A program made the position numbers and the translations under genes. The notes beneath the pieces were generated by a model. The model did not search any database and was not told the origin of the DNA. It saw nothing but the letters and a program-made list of their open reading frames with translations. Shown one piece after another: positions 54,970-62,870 of a DNA stretch of 64,000 bases. How positions within the stretch are numbered: position 1 is the stretch's first letter; every line of letters begins with the position of its first letter. The stretch is from Lachnospiraceae bacterium. Lineage in GTDB: Bacteria; Bacillota; Clostridia; Lachnospirales; Lachnospiraceae. The stretch is from positions 1-64,000 of the forward strand of contig JAFYAS010000040.1 in the NCBI GenBank assembly GCA_017540605.1, read 5' to 3'.

Positions 54970-57900
54970 ATGTCTGATATCGTATTTCTTGATACCGAGG
55001 TATCACTGGAAAGTAAAAAGATAAATGACATAGGCGCAATAAAGACTTCGCTTCCGGTTAAGACCAGATCGGGAGCGGAGTTTCATAATGCATCCATAAA
55101 AGAGTTCTCGGACTTTGTCCGCGGAGCTTTTTATTATTGTGGACACAATATCGTGGATTTTGACAGTAAGTATCTGGGAACTCAGGTGGATTTTATAAAA
55201 GACGGTATGCTTATAGATACGCTGTATCTTTCACCATTATTATTTCCTAGAAAGCCTTATCACAGGCTTGTAAAGGATGATAAGCTTATCACAGAGGAAA
55301 TCAACAATCCCCTAAATGATTCCTACAAATGTATGGAGCTTTTCATGGACGAGACCGGTGAATATGGTAAGCTTGATGATGATATGAAGAGGATATTTTA
55401 TTCTCTTTTATCGGATAAGTCCGGCTATAAAGCGTTCTTTAAATGTATGGGGGTATCATATGATGCCACCAATCTTGGTGATCTTATCCACAAAAGATTT
55501 AAGGGTAAGATCTGTGAAAATGCTTCTCTTGGTGAGCTGATCTACAACTATCCTATAGAACTTTCCTATGTTTTGTCAGTCATCAACGCAGATGACAGAG
55601 AATCTATAATTCCATCCTGGGTGAACAAGAGATATCCCAATGTGACAAATGTATTTAGAACGGTAAGAGGCATTCCCTGTAAGAAGGGATGCACATATTG
55701 TGATTCGCATTTTGATCTTAAGAAGAAGCTAAAAGAGAAGTTCGGATATGATGATTTTAGAACCTATAACGGTGAAGCTCTTCAGGAAAAGGCGGCAAGG
55801 GCGGCTGTAGAGGGACAATCCCTACTTGCTATATTCCCCACAGGTGGTGGTAAATCTTTGACTTTCCAGCTCCCTGCATTGATGGCAGCCGAGACTGTTA
55901 AAGGTCTTACAGTAGTAATTTCACCCCTTCAATCACTTATGAAGGATCAGGTGGATTCCCTTGCAAAAAGGGGCATATCGGATGCGGTGACTATCAATGG
56001 ACTATTAAATCCCGTGGAGAGAAAGGAAGCCATAGAGCGTGTTGAAAGTGGCATAGCATCTATCCTTTATATCGCACCCGAATCATTAAGATCCCGCACC
56101 ATAGAACGACTTTTGCTCTCAAGAAATGTAGTGAGAGTTGTCATAGATGAAGCCCATTGTTTCTCTTCATGGGGACAGGATTTTCGAGTTGATTATCTCT
56201 ATATCGGAGATTTTATTGCTATGCTCAAAGAAAAGACAGGGCACGATATCCCGGTGTCCTGCTTTACCGCTACGGCAAAGCAGAAGGTCATAAGCGATAT
56301 CAGGGCTTATTTCGATCAAAAGCTGGGTGTCAAGCTTTCTCTTTTTACAACAGATGCGGCGAGAAAAAATCTTCGATACGAAGTAATATATAGAGAAACG
56401 GATCAGGAAAAATACCAAACTCTTCGAGACCTTATAGATCAGAGAAAATGTCCCACCATAGTCTTTGCTTCGAGAACTAAAAAGACAGTAGAGCTTGCAA
56501 AGAAGCTCCAAAATGATGGTTTTAATGCTGCGGCCTTTCATGGCCAGATGGATCAGGATGAAAAGATCAAGAATCAGAATGCATTTATGAGTGGAGAGGT
56601 AAGTATCATGGTGGCAACCTCTGCCTTTGGAATGGGAGTTGACAAGTCGGATATCGGACTTGTCATCCATTATGATATTTCTGATTCGCTTGAGAACTAT
56701 GTTCAGGAGGCTGGTAGAGCAGGAAGAGATGAGCATATTGATGCCGAGTGCTATGTTCTGTTCAATGAGAATGATCTCAACAAGCATTTTATGCTTCTTA
56801 ATCAAACCAAGCTTAGTATAAGCGAGGTACAGCAGGTGTGGAGAGGTATCAAGAATCTCTCTCAGGGTAGAGAACGTATCACAAGCTCTGCCTATGATAT
56901 CGCCAAGGCTGCCGGTTGGAATATTGAACCGGCTAATAGATCTAATCTTGAGACCAAGGTAAAGACCGCTATCTCTGCTTTGGAGCTTTCAGGCTATATT
57001 AAGCGTGGGAATAATGCTCCGAGGGTTTATGCAGATAGTCTCAATGTGAACAATATGATAGAGGCGAGAAAGATCATAGAGAATTCGGGCGTATTTGATA
57101 CAGATGAGATTAGGGATTCTGTTAGGATCATTGAGCATCTTATATCCTACAAGCATACTAAGAATGCCAAGAACTCCTATGAGACTCAGACCGACCAGCT
57201 TTCAGATACTCTGGGTATGGAGCAAAGACAGACTGTAAATGCTGTCAATAAACTAAAGCTTTGCGGAGTCCTCTCTGATGATAAAGAGATGGCTGCCTTT
57301 GTAAAGCCTAACCAGCTAAATAACAAACAGGTTTTAAAAAAGATCGATCAGTCTATCAGTCTTGAAAAATATATATTACGTTACCTGATGCTCCATGAGA
57401 CACGAATTTCCTTTAAGGAATTAAACGAAAGTGCCAATGAGGCCGGCTATAAGACAAGTGTGAATGATCTAAAGGAGTTGTTTCACTTTTGGACAATAAA
57501 GGGTTATATCAACAAACCTCAGGGTGAAACGGATAAGACTATATTGATAGACTTGAAGAATAATATCGCTGCTCTTGAGACCAGAATGGTAAAAAGAGAT
57601 GATCTTTGCGAATTTATCGTAGAGTATTTTACTGACCGGGCTCAATTTTTGAAAAATGTGAATCCTGATGCGGAAAGCTCTGACTACAAGGTGGACTTTT
57701 CCGCAGTAGGACTTAAGAAAGCTTATGACGAGAGGATCACCATGTTTGAAAAGGTTGATGCGTCACTTTCAGAGATTGAAGAGGCTCTCTTATACCTTAC
57801 AAGGCTTAGACTTTATCGCATAGAAGGTGGGCTATTAGTCTACTACAATGCCATGGTCATTAACCGTCTTGAGATGGACAATCGTATCAAGTATAAGAAA

Positions 57901-59826
57901 GAGGATTATAAGCATTTTGAAGATTATTATAGAACACGAACAGAGCAGATCCACATAGTGGGCGAGTATGCCAATATGGTGGTGAGAGATTATGAAGCAG
58001 CCCTTGTCTTTGTAAACGATTACTTCCAGATGGATTACAATCTGTTCCTTAAAAAGTATTTTGCGGGAGATCGCATGAAGGAGATCGGGATGAACATTAC
58101 TCCCGAAAAGTATCACGAGTTATTTGAAAAACTCACCGAAAGGCAGACGAAGATCATTAATGATGACACCTCGAAGACTATTGTGGTTGCAGCAGGTCCC
58201 GGAAGCGGAAAGACCATGATACTTGTTCACAAGCTTGCGTCCCTTCTTCTTCTGGAGGATGTAAAGCATGAACAGCTTTTGATGCTCACATTTTCAAGGG
58301 CAGCTGCTATGGAATTTAAACAGAGACTACATGCTCTGATCGGCAATTCAGCTAATTATGTGGAGATCAAGACATTTCACTCATATGCCTTCGATATACT
58401 GGGAAGAGTGGGCAATCTCGAGAAATCGCAGGATGTTGTAAAGGATGCTGCCGACTATATGATGAGTGATGACGTGGAGCTTGACAAGGTCACAAAGACT
58501 GTGCTGGTGATCGACGAAGCGCAGGATATGGATGCCAACGAGTTTGCATTGGTAAATGCACTTATCAATATCAACGAGGACATACGTATCATCGCAGTAG
58601 GTGACGATGATCAGAATATCTATCAGTTCAGAGGCTCGGATTCTAAGTATATGAACATGCTTTTGGAGCGCGAAGGCGCCACTATGTATGAGCTTGTTGA
58701 GAACTTTAGAAGTGATAGGATGATCACCGATGTGGCAAATATTTTTGCGGAGAATATCGAGAACCGTCTCAAAAAAGAAGCAGTTGTTTCTATGTCAGAA
58801 AATCCGGGTGAGGTGATCACTGTTATGAACAACTCGTCACTTATTAACGAGACAGTAAAGATTTTCAAGCATTATCATAAGAATGAAGGATCAACCGCTA
58901 TACTTACCGGAACGAATATTCAGGCAGGATATATTAATTATTGCCTGAGAAAAGAGGGGTACGAAGCAAGGCTTATTGAGGCTATTGAATCATTTGCGCT
59001 ATATGACCTTGATGAATTCAGATTCTTTTTAGAGAGTATAAAAAGAGAGAATGAAGTGGTGGTGGATGATAAGCTTTGGAATGAGGCGATATCGTCCCTT
59101 GAGACTACCTTTGCGGGTGATATTCACTTGGAGCGTGTTCTTTATGTACTTGAGAATTTTAAGGCTACCTACGATAAGATCTACTATCATGATCTTGTTG
59201 AAATGCTAAAAGAATCCAAGTTCGCGGATTTTTACAAATGTAGCGATGGAGAGATTGTTATTTCTACCATACATAAGTCTAAGGGTCACGAATTTGATAA
59301 TGTATATCTGATCCTTGACGGGAAAAAGCGTATCGATGATAAGGTAAGACGAGCGATCTATGTAGGCCTTACAAGAGCAAAGAAGAGTCTTTATATCATC
59401 ACCAACGGCAACTGCTTCGAGTCCCAGATAGCCAATATCAAAGCTATCGGCGGAAAGATATATGAAGATAAGAAAGTGTATGAGGATCCGGCTGAGCTTA
59501 TCATTTCTTTCGGACACAGGGATATCTGGCTTGGTTTCTGGTCAGAGGTGAATGCTGCTCCTTATGGAAGATTTAAGCCCGGTGACGAGCTTGAAGTTTT
59601 CTATGATGCAGTGGAGAAAAACTTCTTTTTCATGGAGAAGGATGGAGAGGTAGGAAACTACCTTGCAGCTGCTTCAAAGACTATGCAGACAAAGCTTGCG
59701 AACTATTTTAACAAGGGCTATACTGTAAAAAAGGCTACGATCAATTCGGTGGTGCATTGGGTTAATAAAGAAGATAAGAAGGAGAATAAGATCATTCTTC
59801 CGGAGATAGTGATGGAGAAGAGGTAA
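54970..59826 (+). CDS. Fusion of DEDD exonuclease, RecQ helicase and UvrD-type helicase (1618 aa)
   Basis: A DNA-processing protein combining three enzymes. Residues 1-180 resemble a DEDD 3'-5' exonuclease (D8 and E10 in FLDTEV, HNIVDFD at 59-65), although the usual final H-x4-D is not clear. C237, C241 and C244 form a possible zinc site. The RecQ part (about 260-610) has Walker A K295 in PTGGGKS, DEAH at 393-396, SCFTATA, and VQEAGRAGRDE; an RQC-like winged-helix region follows. The C-terminal half is an SF1 UvrD/PcrA helicase with K1081 in AGPGSGKT, VIDEAQDMD, GDDDQNIYQFRG, STIHKSKGHEFD and YVGLTRAKKSLY. Similar long RecQ fusions are known in Firmicutes and Bacteroidetes; the physiological role (repair or defence) is unsettled. 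Confidence 0.92.
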   Translation: MSDIVFLDTEVSLESKKINDIGAIKTSLPVKTRSGAEFHNASIKEFSDFVRGAFYYCGHNIVDFDSKYLGTQVDFIKDGMLIDTLYLSPLLFPRKPYHRLVKDDKLITEEINNPLNDSYKCMELFMDETGEYGKLDDDMKRIFYSLLSDKSGYKAFFKCMGVSYDATNLGDLIHKRFKGKICENASLGELIYNYPIELSYVLSVINADDRESIIPSWVNKRYPNVTNVFRTVRGIPCKKGCTYCDSHFDLKKKLKEKFGYDDFRTYNGEALQEKAARAAVEGQSLLAIFPTGGGKSLTFQLPALMAAETVKGLTVVISPLQSLMKDQVDSLAKRGISDAVTINGLLNPVERKEAIERVESGIASILYIAPESLRSRTIERLLLSRNVVRVVIDEAHCFSSWGQDFRVDYLYIGDFIAMLKEKTGHDIPVSCFTATAKQKVISDIRAYFDQKLGVKLSLFTTDAARKNLRYEVIYRETDQEKYQTLRDLIDQRKCPTIVFASRTKKTVELAKKLQNDGFNAAAFHGQMDQDEKIKNQNAFMSGEVSIMVATSAFGMGVDKSDIGLVIHYDISDSLENYVQEAGRAGRDEHIDAECYVLFNENDLNKHFMLLNQTKLSISEVQQVWRGIKNLSQGRERITSSAYDIAKAAGWNIEPANRSNLETKVKTAISALELSGYIKRGNNAPRVYADSLNVNNMIEARKIIENSGVFDTDEIRDSVRIIEHLISYKHTKNAKNSYETQTDQLSDTLGMEQRQTVNAVNKLKLCGVLSDDKEMAAFVKPNQLNNKQVLKKIDQSISLEKYILRYLMLHETRISFKELNESANEAGYKTSVNDLKELFHFWTIKGYINKPQGETDKTILIDLKNNIAALETRMVKRDDLCEFIVEYFTDRAQFLKNVNPDAESSDYKVDFSAVGLKKAYDERITMFEKVDASLSEIEEALLYLTRLRLYRIEGGLLVYYNAMVINRLEMDNRIKYKKEDYKHFEDYYRTRTEQIHIVGEYANMVVRDYEAALVFVNDYFQMDYNLFLKKYFAGDRMKEIGMNITPEKYHELFEKLTERQTKIINDDTSKTIVVAAGPGSGKTMILVHKLASLLLLEDVKHEQLLMLTFSRAAAMEFKQRLHALIGNSANYVEIKTFHSYAFDILGRVGNLEKSQDVVKDAADYMMSDDVELDKVTKTVLVIDEAQDMDANEFALVNALININEDIRIIAVGDDDQNIYQFRGSDSKYMNMLLEREGATMYELVENFRSDRMITDVANIFAENIENRLKKEAVVSMSENPGEVITVMNNSSLINETVKIFKHYHKNEGSTAILTGTNIQAGYINYCLRKEGYEARLIEAIESFALYDLDEFRFFLESIKRENEVVVDDKLWNEAISSLETTFAGDIHLERVLYVLENFKATYDKIYYHDLVEMLKESKFADFYKCSDGEIVISTIHKSKGHEFDNVYLILDGKKRIDDKVRRAIYVGLTRAKKSLYIITNGNCFESQIANIKAIGGKIYEDKKVYEDPAELIISFGHRDIWLGFWSEVNAAPYGRFKPGDELEVFYDAVEKNFFFMEKDGEVGNYLAAASKTMQTKLANYFNKGYTVKKATINSVVHWVNKEDKKENKIILPEIVMEKR

Positions 59827-59841
59827 GAGAGGAGGATCGCT

Positions 59842-60138
59842 ATGAATATTGAAACAACAAAGATAAGTGAAATATTGTTTGAAGAATTTATGGAGCCTAT
59901 GGGTATTTCTGCTTATAAGCTTGCACAGGAGATACATGTCCCGGTTTCACGCATACAGGATATTTTGCATGATAGAAGAAAGATTACAGCTGATACATCC
60001 CTTCGTCTTGCAAAGTTTTTTGGAGTGAGTGACAGATATTTCCTTGATATGCAGAATGATATTGATTTAAGAGAACTTAGACAAAAGCTTTATTCTGAAA
60101 TCCAGAACATACAACCTTTTAAAGCAGCTATAGGGTAG
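59842..60138 (+). CDS. HigA-like XRE regulator, orphan
   Basis: A 98-aa HigA-family (VapI-like) protein. The helix-turn-helix is at about 22-60 (SAYKLAQEIHVPVSRIQDIL, ITADTSLRLAKFFG), with the family hallmark RYFLDMQNDIDLR downstream. HigA is normally the antitoxin and promoter repressor of the HigB mRNA interferase encoded just before it; here the gene before it is the 1618-aa helicase, 15 bases away, and no HigB-sized frame is present on either side. It may regulate the helicase transcript or be a remnant of a former toxin pair. GAGAGGAGG precedes the ATG. Confidence 0.88.
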   Translation: MNIETTKISEILFEEFMEPMGISAYKLAQEIHVPVSRIQDILHDRRKITADTSLRLAKFFGVSDRYFLDMQNDIDLRELRQKLYSEIQNIQPFKAAIG

Positions 60139-60188
60139 CTATTTACAGGTAAAGCTTGAAAGAGAAATGCTAAAGAAGATGCTGAAAA

Positions 60189-60226
60189 AGAGCGTTACTT
60201 ATCACATCAATAATAGGTAACGCTCT
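60189..60226. terminator. Bidirectional terminator between HigA and antiporter genes
   Basis: AGAGCGTTAC (60189-60198) pairs with GTAACGCTCT (60217-60226), 10 bp perfect, loop of 18. A T-rich stretch follows on the plus strand and TTTTT on the minus strand, fitting its position between convergent genes. Confidence 0.82.
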
Positions 60227-60249
60227 CTTTATTTTGTTTGCTTTGCATT

Positions 60250-61212
60250 TTATCTGATGATTGCGAATGCAACATATGCCACATACATCAAGACCATCAT
60301 AATTCCCTCGAGACGACTTATGTTTTCCTTGGTTATCGCAAATATAAATGTAATGCAGGTCACGACAATCATGATGCACAGATCATAAACTGAAGCAACA
60401 TTTACACCTATCGGATTGATAACGGATGACACGCCAAGGATCAACAAGAGGTTAAAAATATTAGACCCTATGGCATTTCCAACTGCAAGACCTGACTCCC
60501 CTTTTTTGGAGGCAACAATGGATGTCACCAGTTCGGGAAGTGAAGTGCCGACAGCAACGATGGTAAGACCTATTAATGTCTCTGTCATACCAAGGGAACG
60601 TGCTATTTCCTGGGCACTGTATACCACAACCTTTCCTCCGACGATTATAAATGCGAGGCCTATGACAATCAGTATAATGCATTTTGCAAGAGATGAAGGC
60701 GTATCGCCATCATCTGGCGTGGGATGCTTTTTTGCATCTGCAATAAGTAAAGCAATGTAGAGAATGAATCCTATGACAAGGGTAGCACCAATGACTTTTG
60801 ATAGGGTACCTGCGTTGTCGTTCATACTCTTTTCTTTTGCAAAAAGAGATGTATCAACCACTGCGAGTGTTAAAAGAATCGAGCTTATGATAAAAATCGG
60901 AAAATCTCTTTTTATTATTGTTTTGTCAATAGGAACTGTGCTTATTGCTGCACATACACCAAGGACGCTCAAGCAGTTGAAGATATTTGAGCCGACTACA
61001 TTACTTAGGGCGATTTCATTAGATCCGCTAAGGGCAGCGGCAGTGCTTACGGCAAGTTCCGGAGCACTTGTGCCAAGAGCAACTATAGTGAGACCTATGA
61101 TAACTCCCGGAACCTTAAAGCGTTTAGCCAGATCAGAGCTTCCGTCGACAAAAACGTCAGCTCCCTTGATAAGCATAATAAAGCCGATTATTAATATGAT
61201 CAAAAGAAACAT
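60250..61212 (-). CDS. Calcium/sodium antiporter (CaCA family, YrbG-like)
   Basis: A 320-aa cation exchanger with about ten membrane segments. Both alpha-repeats of the family are intact: GLTIVALGTSAPELAVS with SNVVGSNIFNCL in the first half, and GLTIVAVGTSLPELVTS with GNAIGSNIFNLL in the second. It would export calcium (or exchange another divalent cation) against sodium or protons. GAGAGG lies five bases before the ATG and overlaps the end of the 36-aa gene upstream. Last gene of a four-gene minus-strand operon. Confidence 0.93.
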   Translation of the reverse strand: MFLLIILIIGFIMLIKGADVFVDGSSDLAKRFKVPGVIIGLTIVALGTSAPELAVSTAAALSGSNEIALSNVVGSNIFNCLSVLGVCAAISTVPIDKTIIKRDFPIFIISSILLTLAVVDTSLFAKEKSMNDNAGTLSKVIGATLVIGFILYIALLIADAKKHPTPDDGDTPSSLAKCIILIVIGLAFIIVGGKVVVYSAQEIARSLGMTETLIGLTIVAVGTSLPELVTSIVASKKGESGLAVGNAIGSNIFNLLLILGVSSVINPIGVNVASVYDLCIMIVVTCITFIFAITKENISRLEGIMMVLMYVAYVAFAIIR

Positions 61213-61214
61213 AA

Positions 61215-61325
61215 CTACCTCTCTTTACTGTTCTTGTCATCCTTGCTTCCACCATTTTCCATAATGAAAGCGGCAATTCCGCCACCAATAGCAATGACAC
61301 ATAAAATGATAAAAAGTATATCCAT
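61215..61325 (-). CDS. Small membrane protein, 36 aa
   Basis: Sequence starts MDILFIILCVIAIGGGIAAF, a single membrane helix with a small-residue GGGIAA stretch, and ends in a charged tail (GGSKDDKNSKER). GGAGG lies nine bases before the ATG, a strong site. It ends two bases before the antiporter start, and its last codons contain the antiporter ribosome binding site. I do not recognise a family; a small transmembrane partner of the antiporter is a reasonable guess from position alone. Confidence 0.6.
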   Translation of the reverse strand: MDILFIILCVIAIGGGIAAFIMENGGSKDDKNSKER

Positions 61326-61345
61326 TTCTTAATCCTCCAATAGTT

Positions 61346-61492
61346 TTAGTCATAAAGTGATGCATGAAAACAGAGCTTTCTATAGATCTTATAGAAGATC
61401 ATTCCAACCATAGAAACAAGAATATAAAGACAGGAAATAAGACTGATTCCACCACCTACGATGATGACCAGCCATAAAAGTACACTATTCAT
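61346..61492 (-). CDS. Small membrane protein, 48 aa
   Basis: A long hydrophobic stretch (LLWLVIIVGGGISLISCLYI and onward to about residue 33) is followed by a basic segment FYKIYRKL, so the C-terminus is probably cytoplasmic. AAAGGAATT precedes the ATG. It shares the GGGI motif with the 36-aa protein downstream, 20 bases away. No family recognised. Confidence 0.55.
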   Translation of the reverse strand: MNSVLLWLVIIVGGGISLISCLYILVSMVGMIFYKIYRKLCFHASLYD

Positions 61493-61520
61493 TTTTTTAA
61501 TTCCTTTCGTGTTTTGAAAA

Positions 61521-61943
61521 TTACATAGAAACTAATGAAGTTATTAGAAAGGATTTTAGCCCATCCTTGGCGTGAATATAGTCGATAAGATAATATTTGG
61601 TGCTTATATAAAGCCTCTGATAAAAATGGCATATTCTGTTGATGAAATATACCGTGACAAAAAGAATGATAAGCCCCAAAAGAAGCCCGGAAGTTTTTGT
61701 TCCTTGAGATTTAGTCTCAGCTCCACTTTTGATAGTTTTAGTAACAGCTATAGAGCGGGATGGCTCAGTAACATGAATAGTTTTGATATCATCAAGTGTT
61801 GAAAAAGCGGGAGCATCGATAAACTCGTGAGAATCAAAAGAAAGCTCCCTATGACTTGTATCAAGGAAGCCATGACCAAGTATGGCGAGAGCGCACATTA
61901 TGGCTATGAGGTATATAGTTATATTCTTAACCCTTGAGCTCAT
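61521..61943 (-). CDS. Membrane protein of unknown function, 140 aa
   Basis: Two membrane segments (about 8-25 and 88-108) bracket a polar external region of about 60 residues, with a basic, aromatic cytoplasmic tail (FYQRLYISTKYYLIDYIHA). I place the start at the ATG (MSSRVKNITIYL) at 61943; the nearest GAGAGG is 18 bases away, so an earlier non-ATG start is possible. First gene of the antiporter operon, with a good promoter upstream. No family recognised. Confidence 0.5.
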   Translation of the reverse strand: MSSRVKNITIYLIAIMCALAILGHGFLDTSHRELSFDSHEFIDAPAFSTLDDIKTIHVTEPSRSIAVTKTIKSGAETKSQGTKTSGLLLGLIILFVTVYFINRICHFYQRLYISTKYYLIDYIHAKDGLKSFLITSLVSM

Positions 61944-61982
61944 TTGTCTTTTCTTGTCGATCCTCTCAGATATATACAACAG

Positions 61983-62010
61983 ATTATAACACTAAATGGT
62001 CAAATGTCTA
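61983..62010 (-). promoter_or_regulatory. Promoter of the small-membrane-protein/antiporter operon
   Basis: Minus strand TAGACA and TATAAT (perfect -10) are separated by 16 bp, about 40 bases upstream of the first ATG. Confidence 0.55.
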
Positions 62011-62021
62011 CCCAAAAATGT

Positions 62022-62068
62022 ATGTAAACAGAGCTTGCTAACTATTTTAACAAGGGTTATACTGTAAA
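62022..62068. pseudogene. 47-bp copy of the helicase gene 3' region
   Basis: This intergenic segment matches 59683-59729, inside the 3' end of the exonuclease-RecQ-UvrD gene, with about six differences over 47 bp and no gaps; the longest exact part is AACTATTTTAACAAGGG. It is no longer in an open frame (an early TAA). It looks like the last trace of a second helicase copy or a fragment moved by recombination. Confidence 0.6.
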
Positions 62069-62090
62069 TGAGTGAAAATTCTCAATATTT

Positions 62091-62171
62091 CCTCATAAAA
62101 ATGTAGTGAAGTGATAAATATTCCCTCATAAAAGTGTAGGGTTAGCTCGGTTTTTCCCTCATAAAAATGTA
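62091..62171. repeat. Three direct repeats at exact 33-bp spacing
   Basis: CCTCATAAAAATGTA occurs at 62091-62105, 62124-62138 (one mismatch, AAAGTGTA) and 62157-62171. The cores are 15 bp and start exactly 33 bp apart; the bases between differ apart from a preceding TTC or TTT. The third copy overlaps a TATAAT (62170-62175) suited to the downstream lipoprotein gene. Either multiple transposase-binding repeats of a lost insertion sequence end (IS21-type ends have such arrays) or regulator sites. Confidence 0.6.
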
Positions 62172-62219
62172 TAATGGTTTCAGAATATTGTGTGATAAGC
62201 TTTAAAATAGGTATAGGAT

Positions 62220-62855
62220 ATGAAGATAAGAAAAATATTATTATTGATGACAACATTTTTACTATTGTTTTCCCTCTCAGCCTGCAAGAACTCTGATACG
62301 GAGAACGTTCCTTCGACCGTAGAGACTCGCGAAGAGGTTGACGAGTATGGCAATACATATACTACAACTTATATCTATGTGGATGGAACTCAGGATAAGG
62401 GTTTGGATGCTTCTTCGATTAAAGCCATTGTGCTATCAAGCCTGATCCTTGTTGCACTTTCGGCTTACTTTTGGTACAGAATGCTCGAGATAAAAAGGAT
62501 CGAGGACAGGTGTACGGCATCAGTAAATGCTATGGTCACAGAAATCAGAAAAAGCAGGAACGGAGACAGATTTCTAAGATCCAGGTATTTACAGTACAAT
62601 GCCACCTACAGATATACCTACAACGGAATGGAATATGTGAGCCAGAATGAATACTATGGCGGAAATACGAAACGTGGTTTTTTTGCTAAACCTGATGTTA
62701 ATGTAGGGGAAATGATCGAAGTCCGGATAGATCCTTTTGATCCACGTACATTAATTGATATATTTGCAAAAAGTTTAAAAAACAGATTTTTTACTCATGC
62801 TATGCTCCTTGATATAGGCGCGGTGGTGATGGTGGGAATGTGTATTTTCATGTAG
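62220..62855 (+). CDS. Lipoprotein with DUF3592-like domain
   Basis: A 211-aa protein. The N-terminal LLLLFSLSACKN is a lipoprotein signal with a lipobox cysteine near residue 22. After a Tyr/Thr-rich external stretch (about 25-65) comes a membrane segment (about 68-86), then a DUF3592-type domain (about 100-185: YNATYRYTYNGMEYVSQNEY, VGEMIEVRIDPFDPRTLID) and a final membrane segment. Lipobox plus two more membrane segments is unusual; the first could instead be an ordinary signal or anchor. Function unknown. The site before the ATG is weak (TAGGTATAGG). deoB follows after 15 bases. Confidence 0.72.
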   Translation: MKIRKILLLMTTFLLLFSLSACKNSDTENVPSTVETREEVDEYGNTYTTTYIYVDGTQDKGLDASSIKAIVLSSLILVALSAYFWYRMLEIKRIEDRCTASVNAMVTEIRKSRNGDRFLRSRYLQYNATYRYTYNGMEYVSQNEYYGGNTKRGFFAKPDVNVGEMIEVRIDPFDPRTLIDIFAKSLKNRFFTHAMLLDIGAVVMVGMCIFM

Positions 62856-62870
62856 ATGGGAGGTTTGCTT

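Noticed and set aside
56167-56805. 212-codon minus-strand frame inside the helicase gene
   Set aside because: Antisense to conserved RecQ motifs; no start signals.
62091-62171. Possible mini-CRISPR array (three repeats with regular spacing)
   Set aside because: Repeat cores are only 15 bp, not palindromic, spacers are 18 bp, and no cas gene is present.
62047-62358. Minus-strand frame with an 11-residue repeat (HFYEG...)
   Set aside because: The periodicity comes from the 33-bp DNA repeats; there is no ribosome binding site, and the frame overlaps the lipoprotein gene antisense.
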